Shown piece after piece: positions 7,442 to 15,603 of a stretch of 34,562 nucleotides of DNA (the stretch's first letter is position 1; every line of letters starts with the position of its first letter). Location: the NCBI RefSeq assembly GCF_002487355.1, contig NZ_NTMG01000020.1:1-34562 (forward strand). Direction: 5' to 3'. Made by a program: the position numbers and the translations under genes. The stretch comes from Candidatus Methanoperedens sp. BLZ2 (GTDB taxonomy: Archaea > Halobacteriota > Methanosarcinia > Methanosarcinales > Methanoperedenaceae). The notes beneath the pieces were generated by a model. That model was not told the origin of the DNA. It did no database searches and was given only the letters and a program-made list of their open reading frames with translations.

Positions 7442-8698
7442 ATGAAAGATTATATATTAAAAGACATAAACCTCGCAGATGAAGGTAAACAGAGGATAGA
7501 ATGGGCACGAAGACACATGCCGGTTCTTGGAAAAATAAAAGAGCAATTCGAGAAAGAAAAGCCTCTTGAAGGAATTAACGTGGTGGCATGCCTTCATGTG
7601 ACGGTTGAAACAGCCAATCTTATTTACGCTATGAAAGCAGGAGGTGCAAATATAGCTCTTGCTGCCTCAAATCCTCTCAGCACACAGGATGATGTGGCGG
7701 CTGCGCTTGCCTCGGAAGGAATTAAAACCTTTGCTATAAAAGGGATGAACGAAAAGCAATATTACGAATGCCTTGAAGAAGCGCTCAAGATCAAGCCGCA
7801 TGTGACGCTTGATGATGGCGCAGATACTATTGCGCTTGTGCATTCCAAACACCAGGATCTTATCAAGAACATCAAAGGCGGATGTGAAGAGACCACAACA
7901 GGTGTTATCAGGCTTCGCGCAATGGCAGCTGATGGCGCTCTTAAATATCCTGTCATAGCTGTAAATGATGCAGAAACCAAAATGATGTTTGACAACCGCT
8001 ATGGCACAGGCCAGAGCACATTACACGGAATAATGAATGCCACAAATATCCTGTTCGCAGGAAAAACCATTGTTGTCGCAGGATACGGCTGGTGCGGGCG
8101 CGGTGTTGCCTCACGGGCACGTGGTCTTGGCGGCAATGTGGTAGTTGTGGAAGTTGAGCCAAGAAAAGCCCTCGAAGCTGTCATGGATGGCTACAGGGTA
8201 ATGCCAATGAAGGAAGCAGCAAAAATCGGGGATTTGTTCATTACGGTTACAGGAGATATCTCAGTCCTTCGGAAAGAGCATTTCCAGGTCATGAAAGACC
8301 AGGCAGTCGTCTGCAATTCAGGCCATTTCAATGTTGAAATAAATATCCCTGACCTTGCCAGACTGGCAAAGAAAGTCAGCCAGATAAAGAATGATGTCCA
8401 GGAATATGCAATGAAAGACGGACGACGGATCTATATTCTTGCAGAAGGGAGGCTTGTGAATCTTGCAAGCGCATTCGGGCATCCTCCTGAAGTCATGGAC
8501 ATGAGCTTTGCGAACCAGGCTCTTGCTGTAAAATTGATCGCGGAAAAAGGAGATACTTTAGAGAACCAGGTTTATAAGGTTCCTCCTGAAGTTGACAGCA
8601 TGGTCGCAAAATTAAAGCTTGATTCAATGGGCATTGAAATAGAGACACTGACAGAAGAGCAGGATAAATATCTCCATTCATGGACTATGGGAACATGA
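7442..8698 (+). CDS. ahcY: Adenosylhomocysteinase (S-adenosyl/S-inosyl-homocysteine hydrolase)
   Basis: About 418 residues from ATG 7442. It would cleave the S-nucleosyl-homocysteine product of methyl transfers, with tightly bound NAD. Visible family features are [11 protein letters not shown] near the N-terminus, [15 protein letters not shown], the catalytic-region segment [30 protein letters not shown], the Rossmann motif [11 protein letters not shown], and the C-terminal NQALAVKL. An in-frame GTG at 7349 would add 31 residues, but those overlap the T-run structure and have no family match, so I chose 7442. In methanogens this family can prefer S-inosyl-homocysteine; which substrate applies here cannot be read from the sequence. 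It is the first gene of a six-gene run with overlaps or gaps of at most a few bases. Confidence 0.95.
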   Translation: MKDYILKDINLADEGKQRIEWARRHMPVLGKIKEQFEKEKPLEGINVVACLHVTVETANLIYAMKAGGANIALAASNPLSTQDDVAAALASEGIKTFAIKGMNEKQYYECLEEALKIKPHVTLDDGADTIALVHSKHQDLIKNIKGGCEETTTGVIRLRAMAADGALKYPVIAVNDAETKMMFDNRYGTGQSTLHGIMNATNILFAGKTIVVAGYGWCGRGVASRARGLGGNVVVVEVEPRKALEAVMDGYRVMPMKEAAKIGDLFITVTGDISVLRKEHFQVMKDQAVVCNSGHFNVEINIPDLARLAKKVSQIKNDVQEYAMKDGRRIYILAEGRLVNLASAFGHPPEVMDMSFANQALAVKLIAEKGDTLENQVYKVPPEVDSMVAKLKLDSMGIEIETLTEEQDKYLHSWTMGT

Positions 8699-9783
8699 TG
8701 CAGTTGCAGATCAAAGCGGTTGAGAATTATCTGAAAGGGCTATACGGAAGCTCAAAGGTCACAAAGATCGGCGAGCTTGGCGGCATTCCGGTTGAGGTCG
8801 ATGAAGGAATAAAGGGTTTCGGGTATGGCAAGCCATATCTCATTGAATTTGAAGCAGGCGGGAAAGCGTATTCAGTAGTTCTTTCCTCCATGCGCGTCCA
8901 GAAAGGTTTTGGGCACGACCATTTTTCCGACAGGGCACAAATCCTCATATGGCAGAATTCTGTTTTTAATAATTTGCCAGATCATGTAAAATCGCTTGAT
9001 GTGGGCTACTTCACACACGATGGAGAGCTTTATTCATCAGGCAAAGCTGAAGAATATTTTATTTTAATGGAAAAGATCGAAGGAAAAGAGTATTTCATTG
9101 ATCTTGAAAGAATAAAAAAGGACGGGGAACTCACATCTCTTGACAGGGACAGGACACTCGCACTATCATCATATCTTGCCCAAATACATGCAAACAAACA
9201 TGATGACCGTGAATTGTATTTCCGCAAAATCAGGGACCTTGTGGGACATGGCGAATGCATCATGGGATTGCTGGACAGCTATCCTGATAATCTTGATTTT
9301 GTAAGCCAGGATGACCTCTGTGCTATCGAAAAGAAATGTGTGGACTGGCGCTATAAAATTAAAGGAAATACACAGCGCCTGTGCATGACGCATGGCGATT
9401 TCCATCCATGGAACATAATGTTTCGTGATGGTGCGGATTTCACGGTGCTTGACAGGAGCAGAGGTGAATGGGGTGAGGCGGCAGATGATGTTTCCTCAAT
9501 AACCATGAACTACCTGTTCTATTCTCTCCAGAAATACGGGGAACTTAAAGGGCCATTTAAGCAAATGTTCGATCTGTTCTTTGATAATTATCTTGAAAAA
9601 ACAGGTGATATGGAGCTCTTAAAGGTTATCCAGCCATTTTATGTCTTCAGGTCCGTGGTTGTGGCAAGTCCGATATGGTATCCCAATCTTGATCATGCGG
9701 TCAGGACAAAGATATTTAATTTTATAAATAATATCCTTGATAGAGAAGAGTTTGATTATAAGAATGTGAATTCTTATTTGTAG
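8695..9783 (+). CDS. Aminoglycoside phosphotransferase (APH)-family kinase
   Basis: About 362 residues. The kinase-like fold shows the nucleotide-site segment [10 protein letters not shown] and the catalytic loop HGDFHPWNI. The metal-binding DFD/DFE position reads VLDRSRGEW, so the usual DxD is altered. Family members phosphorylate small-molecule hydroxyls (aminoglycosides, choline, homoserine, sugars). The substrate is unknown here, and a metabolic role is more likely than drug resistance given the operon. The ATG at 8695 overlaps the ahcY stop by four bases (ATGA). An in-frame ATG at 8680 is possible but lies further into ahcY. The stop is two bases before the next gene. Confidence 0.8.
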   Translation: MMQLQIKAVENYLKGLYGSSKVTKIGELGGIPVEVDEGIKGFGYGKPYLIEFEAGGKAYSVVLSSMRVQKGFGHDHFSDRAQILIWQNSVFNNLPDHVKSLDVGYFTHDGELYSSGKAEEYFILMEKIEGKEYFIDLERIKKDGELTSLDRDRTLALSSYLAQIHANKHDDRELYFRKIRDLVGHGECIMGLLDSYPDNLDFVSQDDLCAIEKKCVDWRYKIKGNTQRLCMTHGDFHPWNIMFRDGADFTVLDRSRGEWGEAADDVSSITMNYLFYSLQKYGELKGPFKQMFDLFFDNYLEKTGDMELLKVIQPFYVFRSVVVASPIWYPNLDHAVRTKIFNFINNILDREEFDYKNVNSYL

Positions 9784-9785
9784 GG

Positions 9786-10346
9786 ATGAAAATGGCTTTT
9801 GCAGTATGGTTCACAGGTCTTCCGGGAAGCGGTAAAACAGTGATCGCCTCCAGAACCGCTGCTATTCTTATCAATGAAGGTATCGATGTAAAGATCCTCC
9901 AGCTTGATGAGATAAGAAAAGTTCTTACCCCGAACCCGAAATATACGGATGAGGAGCGGGATATCGTATACGCCTCCCTTGCTTATATGGCAAAACTTTT
10001 GACAGAATGCGATGTGAATGTTTTTATCGATGCGACCGCGAACAAAAGGAAGTATCGTGATGCAGCACGAAACCTGATCCCGTTATTCGGTGAAATATAT
10101 ATCCGCTGCCCTCTTGAAGTATGCATGGAACGTGAAGCCCACAGGAAAGCTATTTTCTCACCAAAAGGAATTTACGAAAAATCAGCGCGTGCGGGGGCAA
10201 ATGTTCCTGGTATAAATGTTGCTTATGAGGAACCCATCGATCCGATTGTCATAATCGACAGCGACAAAACCAAGCCGGATACGAGTGCAAACATCGCAGC
10301 AGATGCTATTATTAACTTTTTTGGGGACAGAATGAATGGAAATTGA
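9786..10346 (+). CDS. APS-kinase (CysC)-like P-loop kinase
   Basis: 186 residues with a Walker A motif GLPGSGKT near residue 12, LQLDEIR in the place of the CysC LDGDxxR motif, and CPLEVCMEREAHRKAIF and GIYEKSARAGANVPGIN matching the CysC C-terminal half. CysC makes PAPS from adenylylsulfate and ATP. Here the FISP loop reads FIDATANKRKYRDAAR and NFTGID reads NVPGIN, so the substrate pocket differs from classic CysC. The protein may act on another nucleotide or small molecule. It starts at ATG 9786 (ATG 9792 possible) and overlaps the phosphatase gene by 11 bases. Confidence 0.75.
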   Translation: MKMAFAVWFTGLPGSGKTVIASRTAAILINEGIDVKILQLDEIRKVLTPNPKYTDEERDIVYASLAYMAKLLTECDVNVFIDATANKRKYRDAARNLIPLFGEIYIRCPLEVCMEREAHRKAIFSPKGIYEKSARAGANVPGINVAYEEPIDPIVIIDSDKTKPDTSANIAADAIINFFGDRMNGN

Positions 10347-11133
10347 GACTTTAATTGAGATCGGTGTTGAGATGCGTGATGTTATTAGCTCATTTATTGA
10401 GGAAAACGAGGATTATGGCGAAATGCTTGTGCAGCGCCCAAAGGATATCACGCGCAAGATGGACATGGCTGCCGAAAATGCGCTGGATAATGCTCTTGTG
10501 GCAAGAGGACTTTGCGCAAGGATAATTTCCGAGGAGCTTGGCGACCGCATTGTTGGCAAACATCCTGATTTCATGCTTGTGGTCGATCCTATTGACGGTT
10601 CCACGAATGCAACGTGCGGCATACCATTTTTCTGCACGTCTCTTGCTTATACCGATAAAACTGAAATCGCAACCTTTGATGATATCAGCATGGCTGTGAT
10701 ATGCGATATTCAGGGGAATACATACTGTGCTGAGAAAGGAAAAGGCGCATTTTTAAATGAAAAACAGATGAGAGGGAAAAAGCGGGGCGCAAGGCCAAAA
10801 CCAGTCGTATCGGTTTATTCTTATGGCGTTCCTCATATACCTGAGGGTTTGATCGAGTTTGAAAAATCAATCATTGTCCGGGCGCTTGGAAGTATCGCGC
10901 TTGATATGTGTTTTGTTGCTGACGGGACACTTGACGGACTTATCGACACACGGGGACTTGTGAGCGGTTATGATATCATGGCGTCTGCTTTGATATTGAA
11001 GGAATCCGGAGGAACTCTGACAGACCTTCAAGGTAATAATTTGACAAATAATGTCCAGGTAACAGGTTTATCCATTGCAGGGACAAAAAACAGCGAACTT
11101 CATGAAAAGATCATAAGAATGCTGGACGTTTAA
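10336..11133 (+). CDS. Inositol-monophosphatase/archaeal FBPase-family phosphatase
   Basis: 265 residues. Metal-site motifs are EE at 66-67 (IISEELGD), DPIDGST at 84-90 and SGYDIMASA in the C-terminal half. The fold covers inositol monophosphatase, archaeal fructose-1,6-bisphosphatase and the CysQ-type PAP phosphatase. The neighbouring CysC-like gene makes a PAP-type substrate conceivable, but nothing in the sequence settles it. The start ATG 10336 lies inside the CysC-like gene. The stop codon TAA shares its last A with the ATG of the next gene, which indicates translational coupling. Confidence 0.85.
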   Translation: MEIETLIEIGVEMRDVISSFIEENEDYGEMLVQRPKDITRKMDMAAENALDNALVARGLCARIISEELGDRIVGKHPDFMLVVDPIDGSTNATCGIPFFCTSLAYTDKTEIATFDDISMAVICDIQGNTYCAEKGKGAFLNEKQMRGKKRGARPKPVVSVYSYGVPHIPEGLIEFEKSIIVRALGSIALDMCFVADGTLDGLIDTRGLVSGYDIMASALILKESGGTLTDLQGNNLTNNVQVTGLSIAGTKNSELHEKIIRMLDV

Positions 11134-11537
11134 TGACCACAAAGCTCAAAGCACATATTGTTTCGCGGGGGAAAGCACAGGGCGATGCGCTTGTGAGCAC
11201 GCAACCCATTTCTTTCCTGGGAAGCATTGATGTAAAAACAGGTATTGTTGTGGAAAAAGGACATGAGCTTTTTGGTTTGAGCATAAAGGGTAAAGTGCTT
11301 GTATTCCCGGGCGGTAAAGGCTCTACTGTTGGCTCTTATTCAATTTACCAGCTCAAAAAGAATGGCGCTGCTCCAATGGCTATGATAAATATCAGGACTG
11401 AGCCGATCGTGGCGGTGGGTGCAATCATCTCGGATATCCCGCTTGTTGATAATCTGCAAGAAAATCCTGTTAGTTTAATAAAAAATGGCGATAAGGTTTT
11501 AGTTGATGCGATATTAGGAAGTGTTGAAATTTTATGA
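11133..11537 (+). CDS. Aconitase X swivel-domain protein (DUF126), phosphomevalonate dehydratase small-subunit type
   Basis: 134 residues. The family signature is the KVLVFPGGKGSTVGSY segment followed by NIRTEPIVAVGAI. In archaea the DUF126 swivel subunit pairs with the aconitase-X catalytic subunit to dehydrate mevalonate 5-phosphate in the modified mevalonate pathway (established family knowledge). The large subunit is not in this window, so the pair is split here. The gene starts one base into the preceding stop codon and overlaps the next start by four bases. Confidence 0.85.
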   Translation: MTTKLKAHIVSRGKAQGDALVSTQPISFLGSIDVKTGIVVEKGHELFGLSIKGKVLVFPGGKGSTVGSYSIYQLKKNGAAPMAMINIRTEPIVAVGAIISDIPLVDNLQENPVSLIKNGDKVLVDAILGSVEIL

Positions 11538-11755
11538 CTGAAGAAGATAAAGGCTATAGTGAAATAAAGATGAGTTCAGGCTGGTTTATGACTATCTCGA
11601 TGCAGAAAAGCGATAAATTCGAGGAAGAAAAGGAATATTGTGAGATAGCCAAGGAAAGAAGCGGCGTGAAGCAGAGAAGGTTCAATATCAATCCGAAGTA
11701 TGTGCGGGCGCTCGGTGAGGCGCTGGTTAAGTTTGCGGATGAAAACAAGCTTTAG
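11534..11755 (+). CDS. Small conserved-looking hypothetical protein (73 aa)
   Basis: A charged soluble protein (SSGWFMTISMQKSDKF, RRFNINPKYVRALGEALVKF) with no motif I recognise. It overlaps the swivel-domain gene by four bases (ATGA), so it is the last gene of the ahcY operon. The C-terminal helix NPKYVRALGEALVKFADEN suggests a small helical regulator or partner. No function is assigned. Confidence 0.65.
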   Translation: MTEEDKGYSEIKMSSGWFMTISMQKSDKFEEEKEYCEIAKERSGVKQRRFNINPKYVRALGEALVKFADENKL

Positions 11756-11884
11756 ATAGACGAAAACCTAAGAACAGGCCTTATACATTGGACGGGATAT
11801 ACCGTGACTGCAACGATGGAGTTTTTTATACTCGGAATAATATGAACTCCTATATTTGATTCTTCAAAGGATTGAAATCAAAAA

Positions 11885-11893
11885 TTATAAATA
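11885..11893 (+). promoter_or_regulatory. TATA box for the DUF4935-like PIN gene
   Basis: TTATAAATA lies 24 bases before ATG 11917, the spacing of a leaderless archaeal transcript. No Shine-Dalgarno sequence is present. Upstream, GGAGTT (11818-11823) and AACTCC (11845-11850) form a 6-base inverted repeat that could be the end signal of the previous operon. Confidence 0.55.
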
Positions 11894-11916
11894 AATCTAA
11901 AAATGGGTAATTACAT

Positions 11917-12924
11917 ATGTGCAAAGTTTTTATTGATACAAATATATTTCTTAGGTTGTATCAAACAAACCAAGAGAATCTGAATAATATTTTTGAAGAT
12001 ATTTCAAAATTAAAAGATTCTCTTGTTTTTGTAAATCAAGTTTCCGATGAATTTCTTAGAAATAGAGATAAAATATTCTCAGAACTAATCAATAACGTAA
12101 TTAAGAACAAGATTCCAAAACCGCATGTAACTTCAATTATTAAATCATTAGACGAGTTTTCAGAATTAAAAAAAGCTGGAGATGAACTTAATCAAAAACA
12201 TCAAAAATTAATTGAAAAGCTTAAGAAAATAAAAGATGATTTAGACACTGATATTGTATATACTAAATTTTATGAATTATATAATGATTCGGCACTTACA
12301 GTATACGAAAGAACAGATGATATCATTGATAAGGCCCACAAAAGAATGTTGATAGGAAATCCACCTATTGATGATAAGAAAAATACAATCGGGGATCAAA
12401 TAATTTGGGAAACGTTAATTTCAAATTTAAAAGATGACCTTATTTTCATTACTTATGATGATACTTATAAAAATCATATATCATTTCTTAAAAATGAATA
12501 TAAAAAAAGAGTAGACAAAGAACTTAGCATTACAGATAAAGTTTCTTCTGCTTTAACTAAAATCAAAGTAAAACCTTCCAAAGAATTAATATATTTTGAA
12601 AAATATGCCAAAACTCCTATTGTATCTGCTTTTGTAAATTTAAGAAACTTTAAAGGATGGTTTTTAGATATTCTGGATATTGATATCTATTATGAGGATG
12701 GCAAAGAACTTCAAATACAACCCCATGAAGAAGTTCAGTTTAGCACAGCCTTGGAAGATACTGAATTTACTAAGAAAGGTGACGAAATGTATGATACCCT
12801 CAAAGAATACGAAACTACATTTAAAAATACAATATCTTCAATTCTAAACAGAGAAGGATATGGTGAAGTAGACATTAATGCTATTGATTATGATATTGTT
12901 GAGTATATTCCACCTGAAGATTAA
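11917..12924 (+). CDS. PIN-domain protein, DUF4935-like
   Basis: 335 residues. The N-terminal PIN signature is VFIDTNIFLRLY (first acidic residue), then VSDEFLRN, the distal acidic pair in NTIGDQIIWE, and DLIFITYDDTYK closing the fold. A long charged helical insertion sits between them. The C-terminal third has no recognised domain. PIN domains are metal-dependent RNases; this longer class is often found alone in defence-rich regions. The gene is much more AT-rich (long runs of A and T codons) than its neighbours, which suggests recent transfer. No antitoxin-like partner is adjacent. Confidence 0.75.
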   Translation: MCKVFIDTNIFLRLYQTNQENLNNIFEDISKLKDSLVFVNQVSDEFLRNRDKIFSELINNVIKNKIPKPHVTSIIKSLDEFSELKKAGDELNQKHQKLIEKLKKIKDDLDTDIVYTKFYELYNDSALTVYERTDDIIDKAHKRMLIGNPPIDDKKNTIGDQIIWETLISNLKDDLIFITYDDTYKNHISFLKNEYKKRVDKELSITDKVSSALTKIKVKPSKELIYFEKYAKTPIVSAFVNLRNFKGWFLDILDIDIYYEDGKELQIQPHEEVQFSTALEDTEFTKKGDEMYDTLKEYETTFKNTISSILNREGYGEVDINAIDYDIVEYIPPED

Positions 12925-12944
12925 CTACAGTAAGATGGTTAGTG

Positions 12945-13076
12945 TTAATTAGTAGCTTTGATGATAATGGTGAACGGTCTCCCAAATTCAGCATATACCT
13001 GGCCCCCGATCGCTGCATATCCCACAAGGTCAATATCACAACGGGGACAACTCCGGAACACCGAAAGCCTTTCCAT
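12945..13076 (-). CDS. Possible 43-residue CPRC zinc-knuckle peptide inside repeat copy 1
   Basis: An ATG at 13076 opens 43 codons to TAA at 12947-12945. The peptide includes SCPRCDIDLVGYAAIGGQV and then AEFGRPFTIII. The same peptide segment can be read from repeat copies 2 and 3, where it is broken early or shortened. It has no Shine-Dalgarno sequence. It may be a real micro-protein, the tail of a decayed gene or chance within a repeat. Confidence 0.3.
   Translation of the reverse strand: MERLSVFRSCPRCDIDLVGYAAIGGQVYAEFGRPFTIIIKATN
12976..13070. repeat. Scrapyard intergenic repeat, copy 1
   Basis: About 95 bases matching 14027-14122; within it 13012-13065 differs from 14064-14117 at one base in 54. 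It sits between the DUF4935-like gene and the RHH/PIN pair. The rest of the gap 12925-13281 shows no other gene. Confidence 0.85.
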
Positions 13077-13281
13077 GCGAAAATGATAATATCGAATTGA
13101 AAACTATTTCCTATCCCGCTTTTCAGCAAAAAGATGATTGTATGGGGAAGTTGATACGCCGAAAATTAATCGTTGTTTTATTATAAAATAGTGCTTTGCA
13201 GCTTTGCATATTTGCGATATTGCTTGCATAGAACAGCGCATCACGGAAGCAGGACGGAATAATCCAAATAATCGAAAAATT

Positions 13282-13704
13282 TTATTCAGTCAATCTAAAC
13301 CTGGATAAAAACTGCTTTGCGCTGAGTACCTTGAATTCCTTTGCATTCAATTTTAAAAAGTGTCGGTTCTCTGAGATCAGGTATTTTGCGCCAATCCATT
13401 CTGTGAACGCGCCGATCACTGAATCTTCTTTTTTGAGACCTTTTGTTATGTATTTTTCAAGCAATACATTCGGTATTTCGGCATCTTCAACTACTTCGAA
13501 CCATCCCGATTCCGAAATGAATTTCCTGACCTTTCCAGCCTGGTCTTTACCGGATTCCATCTTAATATTTTCAGAAACCTCTTCAAGAACAACAGAAGGT
13601 ATTACAGCATGCATATTTTTACAGGCACGTAAAACAAGGATGCATTCTTTCTTTTTTGCAAGAAACGCGAACAGGAACTCATTACTGTCCAGCACTACCT
13701 GCAT
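13282..13704 (-). CDS. PIN-domain toxin (VapC-like RNase)
   Basis: 140 residues. The PIN acidic residues are in VVLDSNEFLF (N-terminal Asp), LEEVSENI (Glu) and KKEDSVIGAFTEW (central Asp), with the closing strand KYLISENRHFLKL. VapC-type proteins cleave RNA and are held inactive by a cognate antitoxin. Its start lies 23 bases inside the upstream RHH-type gene, so the two are translated together. Confidence 0.85.
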   Translation of the reverse strand: MQVVLDSNEFLFAFLAKKKECILVLRACKNMHAVIPSVVLEEVSENIKMESGKDQAGKVRKFISESGWFEVVEDAEIPNVLLEKYITKGLKKEDSVIGAFTEWIGAKYLISENRHFLKLNAKEFKVLSAKQFLSRFRLTE

Positions 13705-13963
13705 ATTTTTTTCTCCAGATATCTTTTCTGACTTTTTCTGCCTGCAAGAGAATTTCCTTGTCAGATTTATCTGTCTTTTGGGTATCCGTAATCAATTCTT
13801 CAAAATTTATTGTCCACTGGTCAGTAGCTTTTTCTTTTGTTTCAATAAGCCTGCGGACTGCATCGGTCATGAATTCAATCTCATCCGAATACTCACCTAT
13901 AAAGATGAAAAATTTCATTCGTTTTGATAATCTTTCAGGCAGACCTTGAATTAAGTCAGTCAT
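13682..13963 (-). CDS. Ribbon-helix-helix-type antitoxin of the PIN pair
   Basis: 93 residues. The N-terminus (LPERLSKRMKFFIF, then EYSDEIEFMTDAVRRLIE) has the strand plus two-helix layout of RHH DNA-binding antitoxins. The basic C-terminal half would wrap the toxin. It overlaps the downstream PIN gene and would autoregulate the pair, an inference from the family. Confidence 0.8.
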   Translation of the reverse strand: MTDLIQGLPERLSKRMKFFIFIGEYSDEIEFMTDAVRRLIETKEKATDQWTINFEELITDTQKTDKSDKEILLQAEKVRKDIWRKKYAGSAGQ

Positions 13964-14026
13964 TTAAATCATCCATGAGGATATTGGTTTAATAATATGT
14001 ATATCTTTGTTTACGCTATGGCGCAT

Positions 14027-14122
14027 GGTCTCCTGAGTTCCGCATCAACCTGGCCCCCCAATAGCTGCATATCCCAAAAGGTCAATATCACAACGGGGAC
14101 AACTCCGGAACACCGAAGGTCT
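14027..14122. repeat. Scrapyard intergenic repeat, copy 2
   Basis: Matches copy 1 over its length with an extra G in the G/C run near 14056, which breaks the CPRC reading frame. It sits between the RHH/PIN pair and the UPF0175/DUF3368 pair. Confidence 0.85.
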
Positions 14123-14160
14123 TAGAAGGCTGCGGTATGGGAATACCAGAGAAAAAGCGG

Positions 14161-14220
14161 TATCAGGCAGATGGCGAAGAGCCTTGCGGGTGGTTTTGAC
14201 AGTGGAAGCGCGAGTTAGAG
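14161..14220 (+). pseudogene. Tail fragment of a paralogue of the HEYLH metalloprotein gene (20294)
   Basis: Bases 14188-14217 match 20776-20805 at 27 of 30 positions. They encode GGFDSGSAS-stop against GGFDRESASYIC in the intact gene, and a YQAD just upstream in another frame matches WQAD there. This is a decayed 3' end with no body. Confidence 0.55.
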
Positions 14221-14240
14221 CTTTCTATAAAACAAACTAT

Positions 14241-14248
14241 TTATAAAT
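14241..14248 (+). promoter_or_regulatory. TATA box for the UPF0175/DUF3368 pair
   Basis: TTATAAAT ends 19 bases before ATG 14268, consistent with a leaderless or near-leaderless archaeal transcript. There is no Shine-Dalgarno sequence. Confidence 0.5.
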
Positions 14249-14267
14249 TGGCAGCAAAGTTATACAT

Positions 14268-14552
14268 ATGGAAACGGTTTCTCTAAAATTGGATGATGAA
14301 TTCTTAAGGATATTGAAAGAAATAAAACAGCCCCGCATGAAGAAACAAACTTTCATAAGAAACCTTCTGATTTCTGGACTTAAGCAATATCAAATTGACA
14401 TGGCTGTAAAAAAATACCTTGATGGGGAAGTAAGTACCTGGAGAGCATCAGAAATAGCCGGCGTATCACTAAGAAAAATGAATATGATCCTTCATGAAAA
14501 AGGGATTGAATTACATTATTCTGAAGATTCATTGAGAGAAGATCTGGAATGA
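14268..14552 (+). CDS. UPF0175-family antitoxin
   Basis: 94 residues. The family layout is an N-terminal strand (VSLKLDDEFLRIL), a helical middle (KQTFIRNLLISGLKQYQ), then YLDGEVSTWRASEIAGVSLRKMNMILHEKGIEL, the helix-turn-helix-like portion. UPF0175 proteins are paired with DUF3368 PIN-like toxins in many archaea. It overlaps the toxin gene by four bases. Confidence 0.85.
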   Translation: METVSLKLDDEFLRILKEIKQPRMKKQTFIRNLLISGLKQYQIDMAVKKYLDGEVSTWRASEIAGVSLRKMNMILHEKGIELHYSEDSLREDLE

Positions 14553-15046
14553 TCGTCTCTGATGCTTCGCCCCTGATAAATCTTGCAAAAGCGGGGAAAC
14601 TTCATTTATTAAAGGATTTATTTGGAAAAGTGCTCATTGAAGAAGAAGTGAAGCTTGAGACAATAGATCGAGGTAAAGACGAAGGCGCTCAGGATGCTGA
14701 ATTAATTGAAAATGCATTAAATGAAGGATGGATTGTAGTTCATAGGATCAAAAATACAAAAATCATCCAGGGAATTCATCAAGGAGAAAGTAATTCTATT
14801 TTGCTTGCAAGAAAGCATAATTGCATAATATTGATTGATGAAGAAGATGGCAGAGAGGTGGCAAAAGCAATGGGGCTTGAGGTCAAAGGAACCCTTTACA
14901 TATTGAAAAAATCCGTGGAAAAAGGGATAATCAGCAAACAGGAATCAATTCAAGCTTTAAATGAAATGATGATGGATGGTTTTAGAATATCTGCAAGAAT
15001 TTATGCAAAATTCTTAGAGGGATTAGAAATCAAATATCATTCGTAA
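14549..15046 (+). CDS. DUF3368 PIN-like toxin
   Basis: 165 residues. It opens with IVSDASPLINLAKAGKL, the DUF3368 form of the PIN N-terminal Asp motif, then has HQGESNSILLARKHNCIILIDEEDGR with the central and distal acidic residues and the GLEVKGTLYIL segment typical of the family. It is the predicted RNase toxin partner of the preceding UPF0175 protein, coupled through ATGA. Confidence 0.87.
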   Translation: MIVSDASPLINLAKAGKLHLLKDLFGKVLIEEEVKLETIDRGKDEGAQDAELIENALNEGWIVVHRIKNTKIIQGIHQGESNSILLARKHNCIILIDEEDGREVAKAMGLEVKGTLYILKKSVEKGIISKQESIQALNEMMMDGFRISARIYAKFLEGLEIKYHS

Positions 15047-15167
15047 AAATTGTGCTCAAGAGTTTGAAAAGAGAGAATGGGAGCTTCAGTGACGTGATAG
15101 GAAAACTTACGACGTGCAGGATATGATCGTCCTTAATATGAGCATTATTATCGATTTTCTGCATTTA

Positions 15168-15220
15168 CCTGGCCCACAATCGCTGCACATCCCACAAGGT
15201 CAATATCACAGCGGGGACAA
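15168..15220. repeat. Scrapyard intergenic repeat, copy 3 (shorter)
   Basis: 53 bases matching the core of copies 1 and 2 (CCTGGCCC...GGTCAATATCAC...GGGGACAA). On the minus strand it can encode CPRCDIDLVGCAAIVGQVNAE then stop. It ends 12 bases before the stop of the DUF5615 gene. The rest of 15047-15231 holds no gene. Confidence 0.75.
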
Positions 15221-15231
15221 TATATAAAAAA

Positions 15232-15603
15232 TCAATCATTCCTCAATGCCCTTCTCCGGTACCTTGATAATTCAACGATAATTATCGCTTCGATCAATTC
15301 TTCTTCTTTTACCGACCTGAGAAATTCCCTTAAACGTTCGTTTATTTCTTTTGAAGTGAATCCGTAAGGCAATCTTAAAATAATAGCTCCTGGGTGCTGT
15401 GGATATCGAAGTACTTCTCCAAAATCAGTGTCTCTCGTGATGATAATCTTATTATTTTTAAGAGCATGATCCATTATTTCTCTATCTTTAGCTGCTCTCA
15501 TACCAATATCTCTGACATCTTCTATTTCAAAACCAAGGCTCCGTATGACTTGCGCACTTGATTTTGGCATATCGGCATCCAGCAGGAATTTCAAATTATG
15601 CAT
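15232..15603 (-). CDS. DUF5615 PIN-like toxin
   Basis: 123 residues. It has LKFLLDADMPKS at the start, KDREIMDHALKNNKIIITRDTDFGEV with the acidic pair and RDTDFG signature, and PGAIILRLPYG, all characteristic of the DUF5615 PIN-like family. Predicted RNase. It overlaps the DUF433 gene by eight bases. Confidence 0.87.
   Translation of the reverse strand: MHNLKFLLDADMPKSSAQVIRSLGFEIEDVRDIGMRAAKDREIMDHALKNNKIIITRDTDFGEVLRYPQHPGAIILRLPYGFTSKEINERLREFLRSVKEEELIEAIIIVELSRYRRRALRND

Noticed and set aside
13331-13927. Plus-strand 198-residue frame across the RHH/PIN pair
   Set aside because: Antisense to two well-recognised genes; no ribosome site or motif.
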